Shown here one piece after another: positions 47,465 to 56,520 of a stretch of DNA of 64,000 nt. A program made the position numbers and the translations under genes. The DNA is from Thiomonas sp. X19. GTDB lineage: Bacteria > Pseudomonadota > Gammaproteobacteria > Burkholderiales > Burkholderiaceae_C. Under the pieces are notes generated by a model that saw only the letters and a program-made list of their open reading frames with translations, was not told the origin of the DNA and ran no database searches. Position 1 is the stretch's first letter, and each line of letters opens with the position of its first letter. Location of the stretch: the NCBI RefSeq assembly GCF_900089495.1, contig NZ_LT605203.1:935431-999430 (forward strand). The letters run 5' to 3'.

Positions 47465-49861
47465 ATGACTTCCCGATTCCCGATTCGCCAGGTCGCCGTA
47501 TTGGGCGCCGGCGTCATGGGCGCGCAAATTGCCGCCCATTGCATCAATGCCCGCGTGCCCGTCATCTTGTTCGACCTGCCCGCCAAGGACGGTTCGAGGA
47601 ACGCCATCGCCGACAAGGCCGTGGCCAATCTGAAAAAGCTCAGTCCGGCTCCGTTCGGCCTGAATGACGACGCCGTGCAGCTTCGCACCGCCAATTACGA
47701 AACCGACCTGCCGCTGCTGGCGGGTTGCGATCTGGTGATCGAAGCCATCGCCGAGCGCATGGACTGGAAGCACGACCTGTACAAAAAGGTCACGCCGCAT
47801 CTGGCACCGCACGCCTTGTTCGCCAGCAACACCTCGGGCCTGTCGATCACGGCCTTGAGCGAAGGCTTCGATGCGGACTTGCGCGCGCGCTTTTGCGGCG
47901 TGCACTTCTTCAACCCGCCGCGCTACATGCCGCTGGTCGAACTCATCCCCACGCCGGCCACCGCGCCGGAGGTGCTGGACCAGCTCGAAGCCTTCCTCAC
48001 CACCACCCTGGGCAAGAGCGTGGTGCGGGCGCTGGACACGCCCAACTTCGTGGCCAACCGCGTCGGTGTGTTTTCCATCCTGGCGGTGATGCACGAGGCC
48101 GAGCACTACGGCCTGAGTTTCGACGTGGTCGACGACCTCACCGGCAGCAAACTCGGCCGCGCCAAGAGCGCCACCTTCCGCACCGCCGACGTCGTCGGCC
48201 TGGACACCATGGGCCATGTGATCAAGACCATGGCCGACACCCTGCCTGCGGACAAAGACCCGTTCGCCGCGCTCTACGCCACGCCGCCGGCGCTCAAGGC
48301 CCTGGTGGACAAGGGCGCGCTGGGGCAAAAAACCGGCGCCGGTTTCTACAAGAAAGTGGGCCGCGACATCCTGCGCTTCGACCCCAAGGGCGGCGACTAT
48401 GTGGCGGGTGGCGGCAAGGCCGATGAGATCGTCGCGCGCATGCTGAAAAAACCCGCGGCCGAGCGCTTCAAACTGCTGCGCGAATCGACCAACCCACATG
48501 CGCAATTCCTCTGGGCCGTGTTCCGCGATGTGTGGCATTACATCGCCGTGCATCTGGGCGCGGTGGCCGACAACGCCCGCGACCTGGACTTCGCCATCCG
48601 CTGGGGCTTCGGCTGGAACGAAGGTCCGTTCGAGAGTTGGCAGGCAGGCGGCTGGAAGCAGATCGCCGACTGGATCGCCGAGGACATCGCCGCCGGCCGC
48701 GCGCTGTGCAGCGCGCCGCTGCCGGCCTGGGTGGCGCAGATCGATGCCGTGCACAAGCCCGAGGGTTCGTGGTCGGCCGCCGAAGGCCGCTACAAGCCGC
48801 GCCGCGAATTGCCGGTGATGGCGCGGCAGCTGTTTCCGCAAACCGTGCTCGGCGAGGCCGCGAGTGATCCTGCCAAGGCGGGTGCCACGGTGTTCGAGGA
48901 TGAATCCATCCGCCTGTGGACGGCGCCCGGTTTCGACGACGTGCTGGTGGCCAGCTTCAAAACCAAGATGCACACCATCGGTCCCGGTGTGGTGGCCGGT
49001 TTGCACAAGGCGGTGGAGGAAGCCGAGCTTCGCTTTGCCGGCCTGGTGGTGTGGCAAACCGCCGAACCTTTCTCCGCCGGCGCCGATCTGCAAGCCATGT
49101 TGCCGGCCTTCATGGCCGGTGGCTCCAAGGCCATCGAGCCCGAGGAAAAGAAGCTGCAGGACGTGATACTGCGCCTGCGCTATGCCCAGGTGCCGGTGGT
49201 GGCCGCGGTGCGCGGCCTGGCGCTGGGCGGTGGCTGCGAGCTGGCCGCCTACACCGCGCGCCGCGTGGCGGCGCTGGAAAGCTATGTCGGCCTGGTGGAA
49301 GTGGGCGTGGGCCTGATTCCGGGCGGCGGGGGACTCACGTATCTCGCCCGTCGAGCCAGTGAGCTGGCGCAGGCCAATGGCGGCAGCGCCGACGTGCTGG
49401 CCTTCCTCAAGGCGCTGTACATGCAGCCGGCCATGGCGGCGGTGTCCAAGTCGGCCATCGAGGCGCGGCAGATGGGCTATCTGCTGCCGGAGGACGTGAT
49501 CGTGCTGCACAAGGACGAACTGCTGCACGTGGCCTGCTCGCAGGCGCGTGCGCTGGCCGACAGCGGCTGGCGCCCGCCGCTTGCGGCGCGCATCACCGTG
49601 GCCGGGCGCAGCGGCACCGCCACCATCAAGAGCCAGCTCGTGAACATGCGCGACGGCGGCCAGATCAGCGCCCACGACTTCGCCCTCGGAGCCGCCGTGG
49701 CCGAGGTGATGTGCGGTGGCGAGGTCGATGCCGGCAGCGTGGTCGACGAAGCCTGGCTGATGCGCCTGGAGCGCGAACGCTTCTGTGCCCTGCTCGACAA
49801 CCCCAAGACCCAGGAACGCATCATGGGCATGTTGCAAACCGGCAAGCCGGTGCGCAACTGA
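47465..49861 (+). CDS. Bifunctional 3-hydroxyacyl-CoA dehydrogenase/enoyl-CoA hydratase (FadN-like order)
   Basis: A 798-residue enzyme for the middle steps of beta-oxidation. The dehydrogenase part comes first: the NAD motif VAVLGAGVMGAQIAAHCINA at residues 8-28 and the catalytic HFFNPPRYMPLVELIPT near 145-160. The hydratase part comes last: AAVRGLALGGGCELAAYTAR near 580-600 and GLVEVGVGLIPGGGGLTYLA near 610-630. E. coli FadB has the reverse order, so this resembles the FadN type. It lies 50 bases after the dehydrogenase gene. Confidence 0.94.
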   Translation: MTSRFPIRQVAVLGAGVMGAQIAAHCINARVPVILFDLPAKDGSRNAIADKAVANLKKLSPAPFGLNDDAVQLRTANYETDLPLLAGCDLVIEAIAERMDWKHDLYKKVTPHLAPHALFASNTSGLSITALSEGFDADLRARFCGVHFFNPPRYMPLVELIPTPATAPEVLDQLEAFLTTTLGKSVVRALDTPNFVANRVGVFSILAVMHEAEHYGLSFDVVDDLTGSKLGRAKSATFRTADVVGLDTMGHVIKTMADTLPADKDPFAALYATPPALKALVDKGALGQKTGAGFYKKVGRDILRFDPKGGDYVAGGGKADEIVARMLKKPAAERFKLLRESTNPHAQFLWAVFRDVWHYIAVHLGAVADNARDLDFAIRWGFGWNEGPFESWQAGGWKQIADWIAEDIAAGRALCSAPLPAWVAQIDAVHKPEGSWSAAEGRYKPRRELPVMARQLFPQTVLGEAASDPAKAGATVFEDESIRLWTAPGFDDVLVASFKTKMHTIGPGVVAGLHKAVEEAELRFAGLVVWQTAEPFSAGADLQAMLPAFMAGGSKAIEPEEKKLQDVILRLRYAQVPVVAAVRGLALGGGCELAAYTARRVAALESYVGLVEVGVGLIPGGGGLTYLARRASELAQANGGSADVLAFLKALYMQPAMAAVSKSAIEARQMGYLLPEDVIVLHKDELLHVACSQARALADSGWRPPLAARITVAGRSGTATIKSQLVNMRDGGQISAHDFALGAAVAEVMCGGEVDAGSVVDEAWLMRLERERFCALLDNPKTQERIMGMLQTGKPVRN

Positions 49862-49879
49862 GCCCCTGGACGCCGTGCG

Positions 49880-50305
49880 ATGAACACCATGCTCGATCTT
49901 GGCCGCGCCGTGCTGGCGCAGCAGCCTTTCAGTGCGCTGATGGGCGCGGAGCTTGTTGCCTATGAAGCCAACCGCGCCATCCTCGAATTGCCGCTGCGCC
50001 CCGAGTTGCTGCAGCAGAACGGCTTTGCCCATGGCGGCGTGCTGTGCTACTTGGCCGATAACGCCCTCACCTTCGCCGGCGGCAGCGCGCTTGGGTCCGC
50101 GGTCGTGACCTCGGAGTTCAAGATCAATTATTTGCGTCCCGCGCTTGGCGAGCGGCTTTGCGCCGAAGCCAGCGTGGTGCATGCCGGGCGCAGCCAGGCT
50201 GTTGTTCGTTGCGAGATTTTTGCCGCGCAGGGAGCGCAGCGCAAGCTGTGTGCCGCCGCCCAAGGAACCATCACCCACCTGGCTGAACCGCGCAAGCGGG
50301 GCTGA
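49880..50305 (+). CDS. PaaI-type hotdog thioesterase
   Basis: A 141-residue hotdog-fold protein. The family signature FAHGGVLCYLADNALTFAGG is near residues 49-68 and VVTSEFKINYLRPALGERL near 75-94. It would hydrolyse acyl-CoA thioesters, possibly dead-end products of the pathway encoded by its neighbours. It lies 18 bases after the bifunctional enzyme gene and 36 before the thiolase gene. Confidence 0.9.
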   Translation: MNTMLDLGRAVLAQQPFSALMGAELVAYEANRAILELPLRPELLQQNGFAHGGVLCYLADNALTFAGGSALGSAVVTSEFKINYLRPALGERLCAEASVVHAGRSQAVVRCEIFAAQGAQRKLCAAAQGTITHLAEPRKRG

Positions 50306-50341
50306 GCCAGATCGAACCCGTAGCCGAATCAGGAGACCCCT

Positions 50342-51571
50342 ATGTCCCGCCAAGTTCAAGACGCTTACATCGTCGCCGCCGCGCGCACGCCCATTGGCAA
50401 ATCGCATCGCGGCATGTTCCGCAACACCCGCCCGGAAGATCTGCTGATCGCCGCCATCCACGCCGCGCTCAAGCAGGCGCCGGGGCTGGATCCGGCCGCC
50501 ATCGAAGACGCCATCATCGGCTGTGCCATGCCCGAGGGCGAGCAGGGTCTGAACATGGCGCGCATCACCGCGCTGCTGGCCGGCCTGCCGAATTCGGTCG
50601 GCGGGGTCACGGTCAACCGCTTCTGCGCATCCGGCGTCACCGCCATCCAGATGGCGGCCGACCGCATTCGCGTCGGCGAGGCCGACGTCATGCTGGCTGG
50701 CGGCGCCGAAAGCATGAGCATGGTGCCCATGAGCGGCAACAAACCCTCGTTCAATCCACTGGTGTTCGCCCGCGACGAGAACCTCGGCATTGCCTACGGC
50801 ATGGGCCTGACCGCGGAGAAAGTGGCGCAGCAGTGGAAGGTGAGTCGCGAGCAGCAGGACGCGTTCGCGCTGCAATCGCACCAGCGTGCGATGGCGGCGT
50901 TTGCCGCAGGCGAGTTCAGCGACGAGATCGTGCCGATCGACATAATCGACCGCCAACCCGACCTGGCCAGCGGCAAAGTGGTCGAGCGCCGCCGCACCGT
51001 CAACCTGGATGAAGGCCCGCGCGCCGACACCTCGCTCGAAGCCCTCGCCAAGCTGCGCCCGGCCTTCGCCGCGCCCAAAGACCCCACGGGCAAAGCCACC
51101 GGCATGGGTAGCGTCACGGCGGGCAACAGCTCGCAAACGTCGGACGGCGCCGGCGCCCTCATCCTGGCGTCCGAAGCGGCGGTCAAGCGCTACAACCTGC
51201 AGCCGCTGGCGCGCTTCGTCAGCTTTGCCTCGCGCGGCGTGCCGCCCGAGATCATGGGCATCGGTCCGATCGAAGCCATTCCCGCAGCGCTCAAGGTCGG
51301 CGGGCTCAAGCTCGGCGACATCGGCTGGATCGAACTGAACGAAGCCTTCGCCGCGCAGTCCCTCGCCGTCATCAACACCTGCGGGCTGGACCCGGCCAAG
51401 GTCAACCCACTGGGCGGCGCCATCGCCCTTGGCCACCCGCTCGGTGCCACCGGCGCCATCCGCGCGGCCACCGCCATTTACGGCATGCGCCGGCACAAGC
51501 TGAAGTACGGCATGGTGACCATGTGCGTGGGTACCGGCCAGGGCGCGGCCGGCATTTTCGAGCTGGTCTGA
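50342..51571 (+). CDS. Acetyl-CoA acyltransferase (thiolase)
   Basis: A 409-residue thiolase that releases acetyl-CoA in the last step of beta-oxidation. The nucleophile Cys is in NRFCASGVTAIQMAADRI near residue 95, the second-half signature is GHPLGATGAIRAATAIYG near 362-380, and the general base Cys is in MCVGTGQGAAGIFE near 395. The frame and length are normal for FadA/FadI-like enzymes; which chain length is used is not evident. Confidence 0.95.
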   Translation: MSRQVQDAYIVAAARTPIGKSHRGMFRNTRPEDLLIAAIHAALKQAPGLDPAAIEDAIIGCAMPEGEQGLNMARITALLAGLPNSVGGVTVNRFCASGVTAIQMAADRIRVGEADVMLAGGAESMSMVPMSGNKPSFNPLVFARDENLGIAYGMGLTAEKVAQQWKVSREQQDAFALQSHQRAMAAFAAGEFSDEIVPIDIIDRQPDLASGKVVERRRTVNLDEGPRADTSLEALAKLRPAFAAPKDPTGKATGMGSVTAGNSSQTSDGAGALILASEAAVKRYNLQPLARFVSFASRGVPPEIMGIGPIEAIPAALKVGGLKLGDIGWIELNEAFAAQSLAVINTCGLDPAKVNPLGGAIALGHPLGATGAIRAATAIYGMRRHKLKYGMVTMCVGTGQGAAGIFELV

Positions 51572-51646
51572 GCCTCGGCAGGGCCTGTGCCCGCAGCCTT
51601 GCGCAACATCAATGCCTTCAACAACCATCCATCCGGAGCGGCCGCC

Positions 51647-52411
51647 ATGTCCGAAATCCTCGCCTATCTTGAGCATGGCGTGCTGAGCCTGACCTTCAAC
51701 CGGGTCGAGAAAAAGAATGCGCTCACCAGCGCGATGTACGCCGCGCTCGCCGACCAACTGGAGCAGGCCGCCGGCGACGTGCAAACCCGGGTGCTGGTCA
51801 TCCAGGGCCAGGAGAGCCTGTTCACCGCCGGCAACGATGTGAGCGAGTTCCTGCAGCGCCCGCCCGCCAGCATGGAGGCGCCCGTGTTCCGTTTCCTGCG
51901 CGCCATCGCCGACTTTCCCAAGCCTGCCCTTGCCGCCGTCTGCGGGCCTGCCGTGGGCATCGGTACCACCTTGCTGCTGCATTGCGACCTGGTCTACGCA
52001 GGTGACAACGCACTGTTCTCGCTGCCTTTCGTCAACCTGGGTCTGTGCCCCGAGGCCGCGTCCAGCCTGCTGCTGCCGCTGCGCATCGGCCATGCGGCGG
52101 CAAACGAAAAGCTGCTGTTCGGCGAGCCGTTCACGGCCGACGAGGCGCAGGAACTGGGTTTGGTCAACCGCGTGCTGCCGCCGTCCGAGGTCAACGTCTT
52201 CGCCTTGCAACAAGCGCGCAAGCTCGCGGCCAAGCCGCTGGCTTCGTTGATGGTCACCAAAACCCTGCTGCGCCAGCCGCAGCGCGCAGCGGTGCATGCC
52301 ATGATCACTGAAGAGGCGGCCCACTTCGAGCGCTTGCTCAAGGGCCCGGCAGCGAAAGAAGCATTCGGCGCTTTTTTGGCCAAGCGCAAGCCGGATTTCT
52401 CCGGGCTCTGA
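51647..52411 (+). CDS. Enoyl-CoA hydratase/isomerase family protein
   Basis: A 254-residue crotonase-fold protein. The CoA-binding oxyanion hole regions are FTAGNDVSEFL near residue 60 and AAVCGPAVGIGTTLLLHCDL near 98-118, followed by LPFVNLGLCPEAASSLLLPL. Start ATG 51647 (MSEILAYLEHGVLSLTFNR) is preferred over an earlier in-frame start at 51587 because this is the family beginning. It is the last gene of the operon and may act as hydratase or as an isomerase for unsaturated fatty acids. Confidence 0.92.
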   Translation: MSEILAYLEHGVLSLTFNRVEKKNALTSAMYAALADQLEQAAGDVQTRVLVIQGQESLFTAGNDVSEFLQRPPASMEAPVFRFLRAIADFPKPALAAVCGPAVGIGTTLLLHCDLVYAGDNALFSLPFVNLGLCPEAASSLLLPLRIGHAAANEKLLFGEPFTADEAQELGLVNRVLPPSEVNVFALQQARKLAAKPLASLMVTKTLLRQPQRAAVHAMITEEAAHFERLLKGPAAKEAFGAFLAKRKPDFSGL

Positions 52412-52444
52412 CGCTTGTGGTTGGTGCTGTTGCGCTGACCGTGG

Positions 52445-52921
52445 TCAGCCACCACCTGCGTAACCACATTGCCGCCAGGCCTCGAACACCCCTACCGCGA
52501 CCGCATTCGACAGATTCAGGCTGCGCTGCCCCGGGCGCATCGGCAGGCGCAGACGCTGCGGCGGCGCGAAGTCGTCCAGCACCTCGGCGGACAACCCGGC
52601 GGTCTCCGCGCCGAACACCAGCCAATCGCCGGGCTGGAAGCTGGCCTGCCCAAGCCGCGTGCCGGCGAACTTGGTGAAGGCGAACATGCGTGGCGCATCA
52701 GCTTGGTCATGTGCGCTGTGCCGCAGTGCGGCCCAATCGCGATGCACGCGCAACTCGGCGTATTCGTGATAGTCCAGACCGGCGCGCCGCAATCGCTTGT
52801 CGTCCAGCGAGAAGCCGAGCGGCTCGACCAGATGCAACGCGCATCCGGTGTTCGCCGCCAGGCGGATGACGTTGCCGGTGTTGGGTGGAATTTCGGGATG
52901 GACGAGGACGATGTTGAACAT
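52445..52921 (-). CDS. trmL: tRNA (cytidine(34)-2'-O)-methyltransferase TrmL
   Basis: SPOUT-class methyltransferase of 158 residues that modifies the wobble base of tRNA-Leu isoacceptors. The conserved PEIPPNTGNVIRLAANTGCA near residues 9-28, LVFGAETAGLSAEVLDDF near 100 and RSLNLSNAVAVGVFEAWRQC near 133-152 form the knotted AdoMet site. It is convergent with the fatty-acid operon. Confidence 0.94.
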   Translation of the reverse strand: MFNIVLVHPEIPPNTGNVIRLAANTGCALHLVEPLGFSLDDKRLRRAGLDYHEYAELRVHRDWAALRHSAHDQADAPRMFAFTKFAGTRLGQASFQPGDWLVFGAETAGLSAEVLDDFAPPQRLRLPMRPGQRSLNLSNAVAVGVFEAWRQCGYAGGG

Positions 52922-52959
52922 GAGGGCGCAAGGGACAGGGTTGCAGCGGTGGGCGACGC

Positions 52960-53676
52960 TCAGCCCGGTGGCGGCGTCCGCAAGGCGACAGCCACGCTGA
53001 CCTCTGCTGCCCCTGCGCGCTGCAGCACCGAGGCGGCTTCACCCAGCGTGCTGCCGGTGGTCATCACGTCGTCGATCAGCACCACATGTTGAGCTTTCAA
53101 TCGGCCTGGTGCGGCGAAGACGCCACGCACGTTCTTGGTCCTAAGCGCCAGCGGCAGGCTGCTTTGCGGTGGCATCTCGCGCACGCGCATCAAGACGTCG
53201 CTGCGCGCCGCGACGCGAAGCTCCCGAGCGAAAGTGCGCGCCATTTCCCATGCCTGGTTGTAGCCGCGCTGCTGCAGCCGCGAGGGCGACAAGGGGATGG
53301 GCAGCACAAGGCCGGGCAGGGGGTGGCCAGCGGCACGCCAGTGCGCGGCGAGCAGTTGGCCCAGCCAATGGCCGATGGCCGGCTCGTTGCCGAATTTCAG
53401 GCGCTGAATCAAGCGGTCGATGGGCACGCCATAGTCGCCCAGGGTCAAGGTGCGGATGTAGGGCGGAGGCGATCGCAGGCAGGCACCGCAGGTGAAGCCA
53501 CCCGCTGCCAGCGCAAGGCCGCAATGGCTGCAGCGTGGCTCGATGCCACCGAGGTATTGGCCCGTGCAGGGTTTGCACAGCGTCTGGCGCGAGGGCAGGG
53601 CGCAGAGCTCGCACAAACCCGCCGGACGCAGGGCTGCGCCCATGCGTTCCAGCAGCGAGGCGGGCGTCGTTGGCAT
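52960..53676 (-). CDS. comF: ComF family phosphoribosyltransferase-like protein
   Basis: A 238-residue protein with an N-terminal zinc-finger-like part (CELCALPSRQTLCKPC, then CSHCGLALAAGGFTCGACL) and a C-terminal phosphoribosyltransferase domain with the PRPP motif VVLIDDVMTTGSTLGEA near residue 205. ComF-like proteins take part in natural transformation in several species. It lies 38 bases upstream of trmL in the same direction. Confidence 0.9.
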   Translation of the reverse strand: MPTTPASLLERMGAALRPAGLCELCALPSRQTLCKPCTGQYLGGIEPRCSHCGLALAAGGFTCGACLRSPPPYIRTLTLGDYGVPIDRLIQRLKFGNEPAIGHWLGQLLAAHWRAAGHPLPGLVLPIPLSPSRLQQRGYNQAWEMARTFARELRVAARSDVLMRVREMPPQSSLPLALRTKNVRGVFAAPGRLKAQHVVLIDDVMTTGSTLGEAASVLQRAGAAEVSVAVALRTPPPG

Positions 53677-53706
53677 ACGCGAACTATATTGCGCACCCAG
53701 ATCTCT

Positions 53707-53740
53707 CCAGGAAACGCCGGGTCGTTCCCGCGTTTCCTGG
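53707..53740. repeat. Inverted repeat between comF and the methyltransferase gene
   Basis: An 11-base perfect stem (CCAGGAAACGC at 53707-53717, complement at 53730-53740) with a 12-base loop, in the divergent region between the two genes. It may be a regulator site or a transcript hairpin; no partner protein is suggested. Confidence 0.6.
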
Positions 53741-53807
53741 ACCCCCTCGGAGGCGTCCGCTTGCGGACTTCTGGGGCGTTCATCACTTCAAAGCTTCAGC
53801 GAGCCAT

Positions 53808-54725
53808 ATGTCCACGCCTCCCACTGCGCCGGTCCAGGGCCTGCAGCCTGGCACAGTTTCCGCGCGGGATCGGCTGGCCCGCAGGCCAGCGCCCTTCATC
53901 TGGCAAGAGGCCGCTCGCCGCATGGCTGAGCGCTTGCCGCTGCTCAAGTTGCAACCCCAGTCCGTGTTCGACATGGGCTGCGCCTGGGGCGATGGCCTTG
54001 CCTTGCTGCGTCAGCAATACGCTCAAGCGCAGATCGTCGGAGTGGAGCCATCGGCGTTGCTGGCCGATGCGGCGCGCAAGGCCTATGCGGGTCGAAGCTG
54101 GCTGCGCGGCCTGCGTGGTCAAGGCCGAACCCAGGTGATCGCGGCGCCATTGTCGGGGCCGATTGGCGCGCAGACAGTACTTCCTGCCGCGCAGATGCTG
54201 TGGTCCAACCTTGCCTTGCCTTGGGTTGCCGAACTGGACGCCATGTTCGCCGCCTGGCATCGCGCTTTGCTGCCGGACGGTGTGTTGATGTTCACCACGT
54301 TCGGGCCTGACACGCTGCGCGAATTGCGACGAGCGGAATGCCGCGATCTAGGCGTTATCCCACCCGCATACCCCGACATGCATGACTTGGGTGACATGCT
54401 GGTGCACCAAGGCTTCGCAGAACCCGTGATGGACATGGAGATGCTGCATCTGCGCTATGCCAGCCCCAAAGACGCGCTGGCCGAACTCGCCGAGTTGGGA
54501 AGGCCGGTACACGCGGCCGTTGCGCATGGTTTGCGTACGCCCCGGCAGTGGCAAGCCTTGCAGCATGCGCTGCTCAACCAGGCGCAAGCGGCGGGTCGCA
54601 CAGAAGTCGTGCTCAGTTTCGAGCTGGTCTACGGTCATGCATTCAAACCCGCAACCCAACCAGTTCGCGCGGGTGTGGCCAGCTTCCCACTGGAGCAATT
54701 GCGGGCGACCGGGCGCAAACGCTGA
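53808..54725 (+). CDS. SAM-dependent methyltransferase, BioC-like
   Basis: A 305-residue class I methyltransferase. The SAM-binding motif VFDMGCAWGDGLALLRQQYA is near residues 48-67. VLMFTTFGPDTLRELRRAEC near 160-180 and PDMHDLGDMLVHQGFAEPVMD near 190-210 match BioC-type malonyl-ACP O-methyltransferases, which start biotin synthesis. No other bio genes are close, so the role is by similarity only. ATG 53808 is chosen for MSTPPTAPVQGLQPG; upstream codons overlap comF. Confidence 0.82.
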   Translation: MSTPPTAPVQGLQPGTVSARDRLARRPAPFIWQEAARRMAERLPLLKLQPQSVFDMGCAWGDGLALLRQQYAQAQIVGVEPSALLADAARKAYAGRSWLRGLRGQGRTQVIAAPLSGPIGAQTVLPAAQMLWSNLALPWVAELDAMFAAWHRALLPDGVLMFTTFGPDTLRELRRAECRDLGVIPPAYPDMHDLGDMLVHQGFAEPVMDMEMLHLRYASPKDALAELAELGRPVHAAVAHGLRTPRQWQALQHALLNQAQAAGRTEVVLSFELVYGHAFKPATQPVRAGVASFPLEQLRATGRKR

Positions 54726-55057
54726 TCGGCACCAATGTTGGCCTTCTGCTTGGCGTCAATACGGGGAAATTCCCGAAGCCGGGCTGGTGCCTTGCTGGCA
54801 TGATGCGAGGCGGTGGCAAATGACGTGCTTTGCCTCTGTACGCGCAAGATTGTTGTATCTGAGGAACGTGATGAGTGGCGAGCGGTGTTGATTGTGAGCA
54901 AAATCAGTGCAAATGACCCCATACCCCCCGCCATGGCAGGGCTCCATCTCTATAATTCGACGCTAATACGTTTGTGCTGGATTGGTGTTGAGCAAGATCA
55001 ATACCTAGAAAGAGGTTGCAGTTTTTCGGCGTCTGCAAGCGAAACGAGGTGATCCAC
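54726..55057 (+). promoter_or_regulatory. Upstream region of the cytochrome oxidase cluster
   Basis: About 330 bases without a gene. TATAAT at 54952-54957 is a good -10 box about 100 bases before the DUF2244 start, but the matching -35 position (about CCGCCA) is poor, so an activator may be needed. Nothing else was recognised here. Confidence 0.5.
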
Positions 55058-55552
55058 ATGGCTGCGCAGTTGGTGAGCACCCTCGATTTCGGCCTGCTCG
55101 GCGCACCATCTGAGCAAGATGGTGCGCTGGTGTGGCTGTTCAAGCGCAACTGTTCGATCAGTCCCAAGCAGTTGCTCGGTTTTTTTGTCTCCCTGGCGCT
55201 CGTCTCGTCATTCGTGGCGCTGATGTGCTGGGAAGGCGGCGCGACATTGGTGCCGCCGTTTACGGTGTTGGAGCTATTGGCGTTTGGCGCGGCGTTGTAT
55301 GTCTATGCGCGCCACGCGGCGGATCGCGAACGGGTGACGGTATCGGCGCAGTCGCTGGTGGTGGAGTGGGAGAATGCCGGCCGCGTCGAGCGGGCCGAGT
55401 TCAACCCGCGGTGGGCGAGAATTGTGGTGAACGAGAAGGGCATGGTCGAAATTTCAGGGTCGGGCAAGCAGGCTTTCATGGGCCGCTACACCCGGCCCGA
55501 TCGGCGCGAGAAATTGGCTCGCGATTTGCGCCGTGCATTGCTGGCAGTTTGA
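55058..55552 (+). CDS. DUF2244 membrane protein of the cytochrome oxidase locus
   Basis: A 164-residue protein with two membrane segments near residues 37-80. The family pattern KRNCSISPKQLLGFFVSLAL near 28-48 and the C-terminal GRYTRPDRREKLARDLRRAL are those of DUF2244, regularly found in front of coxB/ctaC in betaproteobacteria. ATG 55058 (MAAQLVSTLDFG) is preferred. Probable accessory or assembly role, unproven. Confidence 0.85.
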   Translation: MAAQLVSTLDFGLLGAPSEQDGALVWLFKRNCSISPKQLLGFFVSLALVSSFVALMCWEGGATLVPPFTVLELLAFGAALYVYARHAADRERVTVSAQSLVVEWENAGRVERAEFNPRWARIVVNEKGMVEISGSGKQAFMGRYTRPDRREKLARDLRRALLAV

Positions 55553-55594
55553 GCCAAACTGCTCGAACCATTTCAAAACTAGGTGACATCCAAG

Positions 55595-56446
55595 ATGAAA
55601 CAGTTGAAGTACTACCTGACTGCGGCCTCGGCCCTGTTCGTCTCCACGGCCTTTGCCGATCAAAGCCTGCCGGGCGGTCCGCAAGTCAACGGCATCGATT
55701 TCCAGCATCCCGTCACCAGCATCGCGCGTGACGAGCGCGACCTCAACTACATGGTCATGCTCATCTGCCTGGCCATCGGTGTCCTCGTCTTCGGTGTGAT
55801 GTTCTATTCGGTGTTCAAGCACCGCAAATCCAAGGGGGCCGTGGCTTCCCAATTCCACGAAAGCACCACAGTCGAAATCGCCTGGACCATCGTTCCGCTG
55901 CTGATCGTGATCGCCATGGTCATCCCCGCGACCAAGACCGTGGTGGCGCAGCAAAACGTCTCCGATTCGTATCTCACCATCAAAGTGACGGGTTATCAGT
56001 GGAAGTGGGGCTACGACTATGTCGACGGCCCCGGCAAGGGCATTTCGTTTTATTCCACGCTCACCACCCCGATGTCGGAAATCTACGGCAACGCCCCCAA
56101 GCCCAACAACTACCTCCTGGCTGTTGACCATGACTTGGTTGTGCCAGTCAACCAGAAGATTCGCATTCTCACCACATCCATGGATGTCTTGCATGGTTGG
56201 TATGTGCCATCGTTCGGGGTGCAGATGGACGCCATCCCCGGCTTTATTCGTGAAACCTGGTTCAAGGCCGATCAAGTGGGCACTTACTACGGCCAATGCG
56301 CCCAGGTTTGCGGCAAAGGCCATGCCTTCATGCCGATCGTGGTCAAGGTTGTATCCCTGCCGGATTACGCGGCATGGGTCAAAACCGAGCAAGCCAAGTT
56401 GAAGAAAGATGGCGGAGCGCTGGCGCCGTCAGGCGCGACAAGTTGA
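55595..56446 (+). CDS. ctaC: Cytochrome c oxidase subunit II
   Basis: A 283-residue CuA-bearing subunit that accepts electrons from cytochrome c. It has a signal peptide ([20 protein letters not shown], cut after AFA), two membrane helices near residues 50-110, the aromatic motif [10 protein letters not shown] near 135, and the CuA ligands in [12 protein letters not shown] and [15 protein letters not shown] near 240-255. ATG 55595 is used; a GTG four codons earlier is less likely. Confidence 0.95.
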   Translation: MKQLKYYLTAASALFVSTAFADQSLPGGPQVNGIDFQHPVTSIARDERDLNYMVMLICLAIGVLVFGVMFYSVFKHRKSKGAVASQFHESTTVEIAWTIVPLLIVIAMVIPATKTVVAQQNVSDSYLTIKVTGYQWKWGYDYVDGPGKGISFYSTLTTPMSEIYGNAPKPNNYLLAVDHDLVVPVNQKIRILTTSMDVLHGWYVPSFGVQMDAIPGFIRETWFKADQVGTYYGQCAQVCGKGHAFMPIVVKVVSLPDYAAWVKTEQAKLKKDGGALAPSGATS

Positions 56447-56520
56447 GCGTCGCCCGATTTAGCCGTCTTGACCCAATAACGATCTTAATAATTAATGTAT
56501 TTTTGCTAGGAGTGTGCAGC

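Noticed and set aside
47084..52324. A very long open minus-strand frame of about 1750 codons
   Set aside because: It is antisense to the well-supported beta-oxidation genes, follows from high GC at third positions, and has low-complexity His/Gln/Gly-rich translation with no domain.
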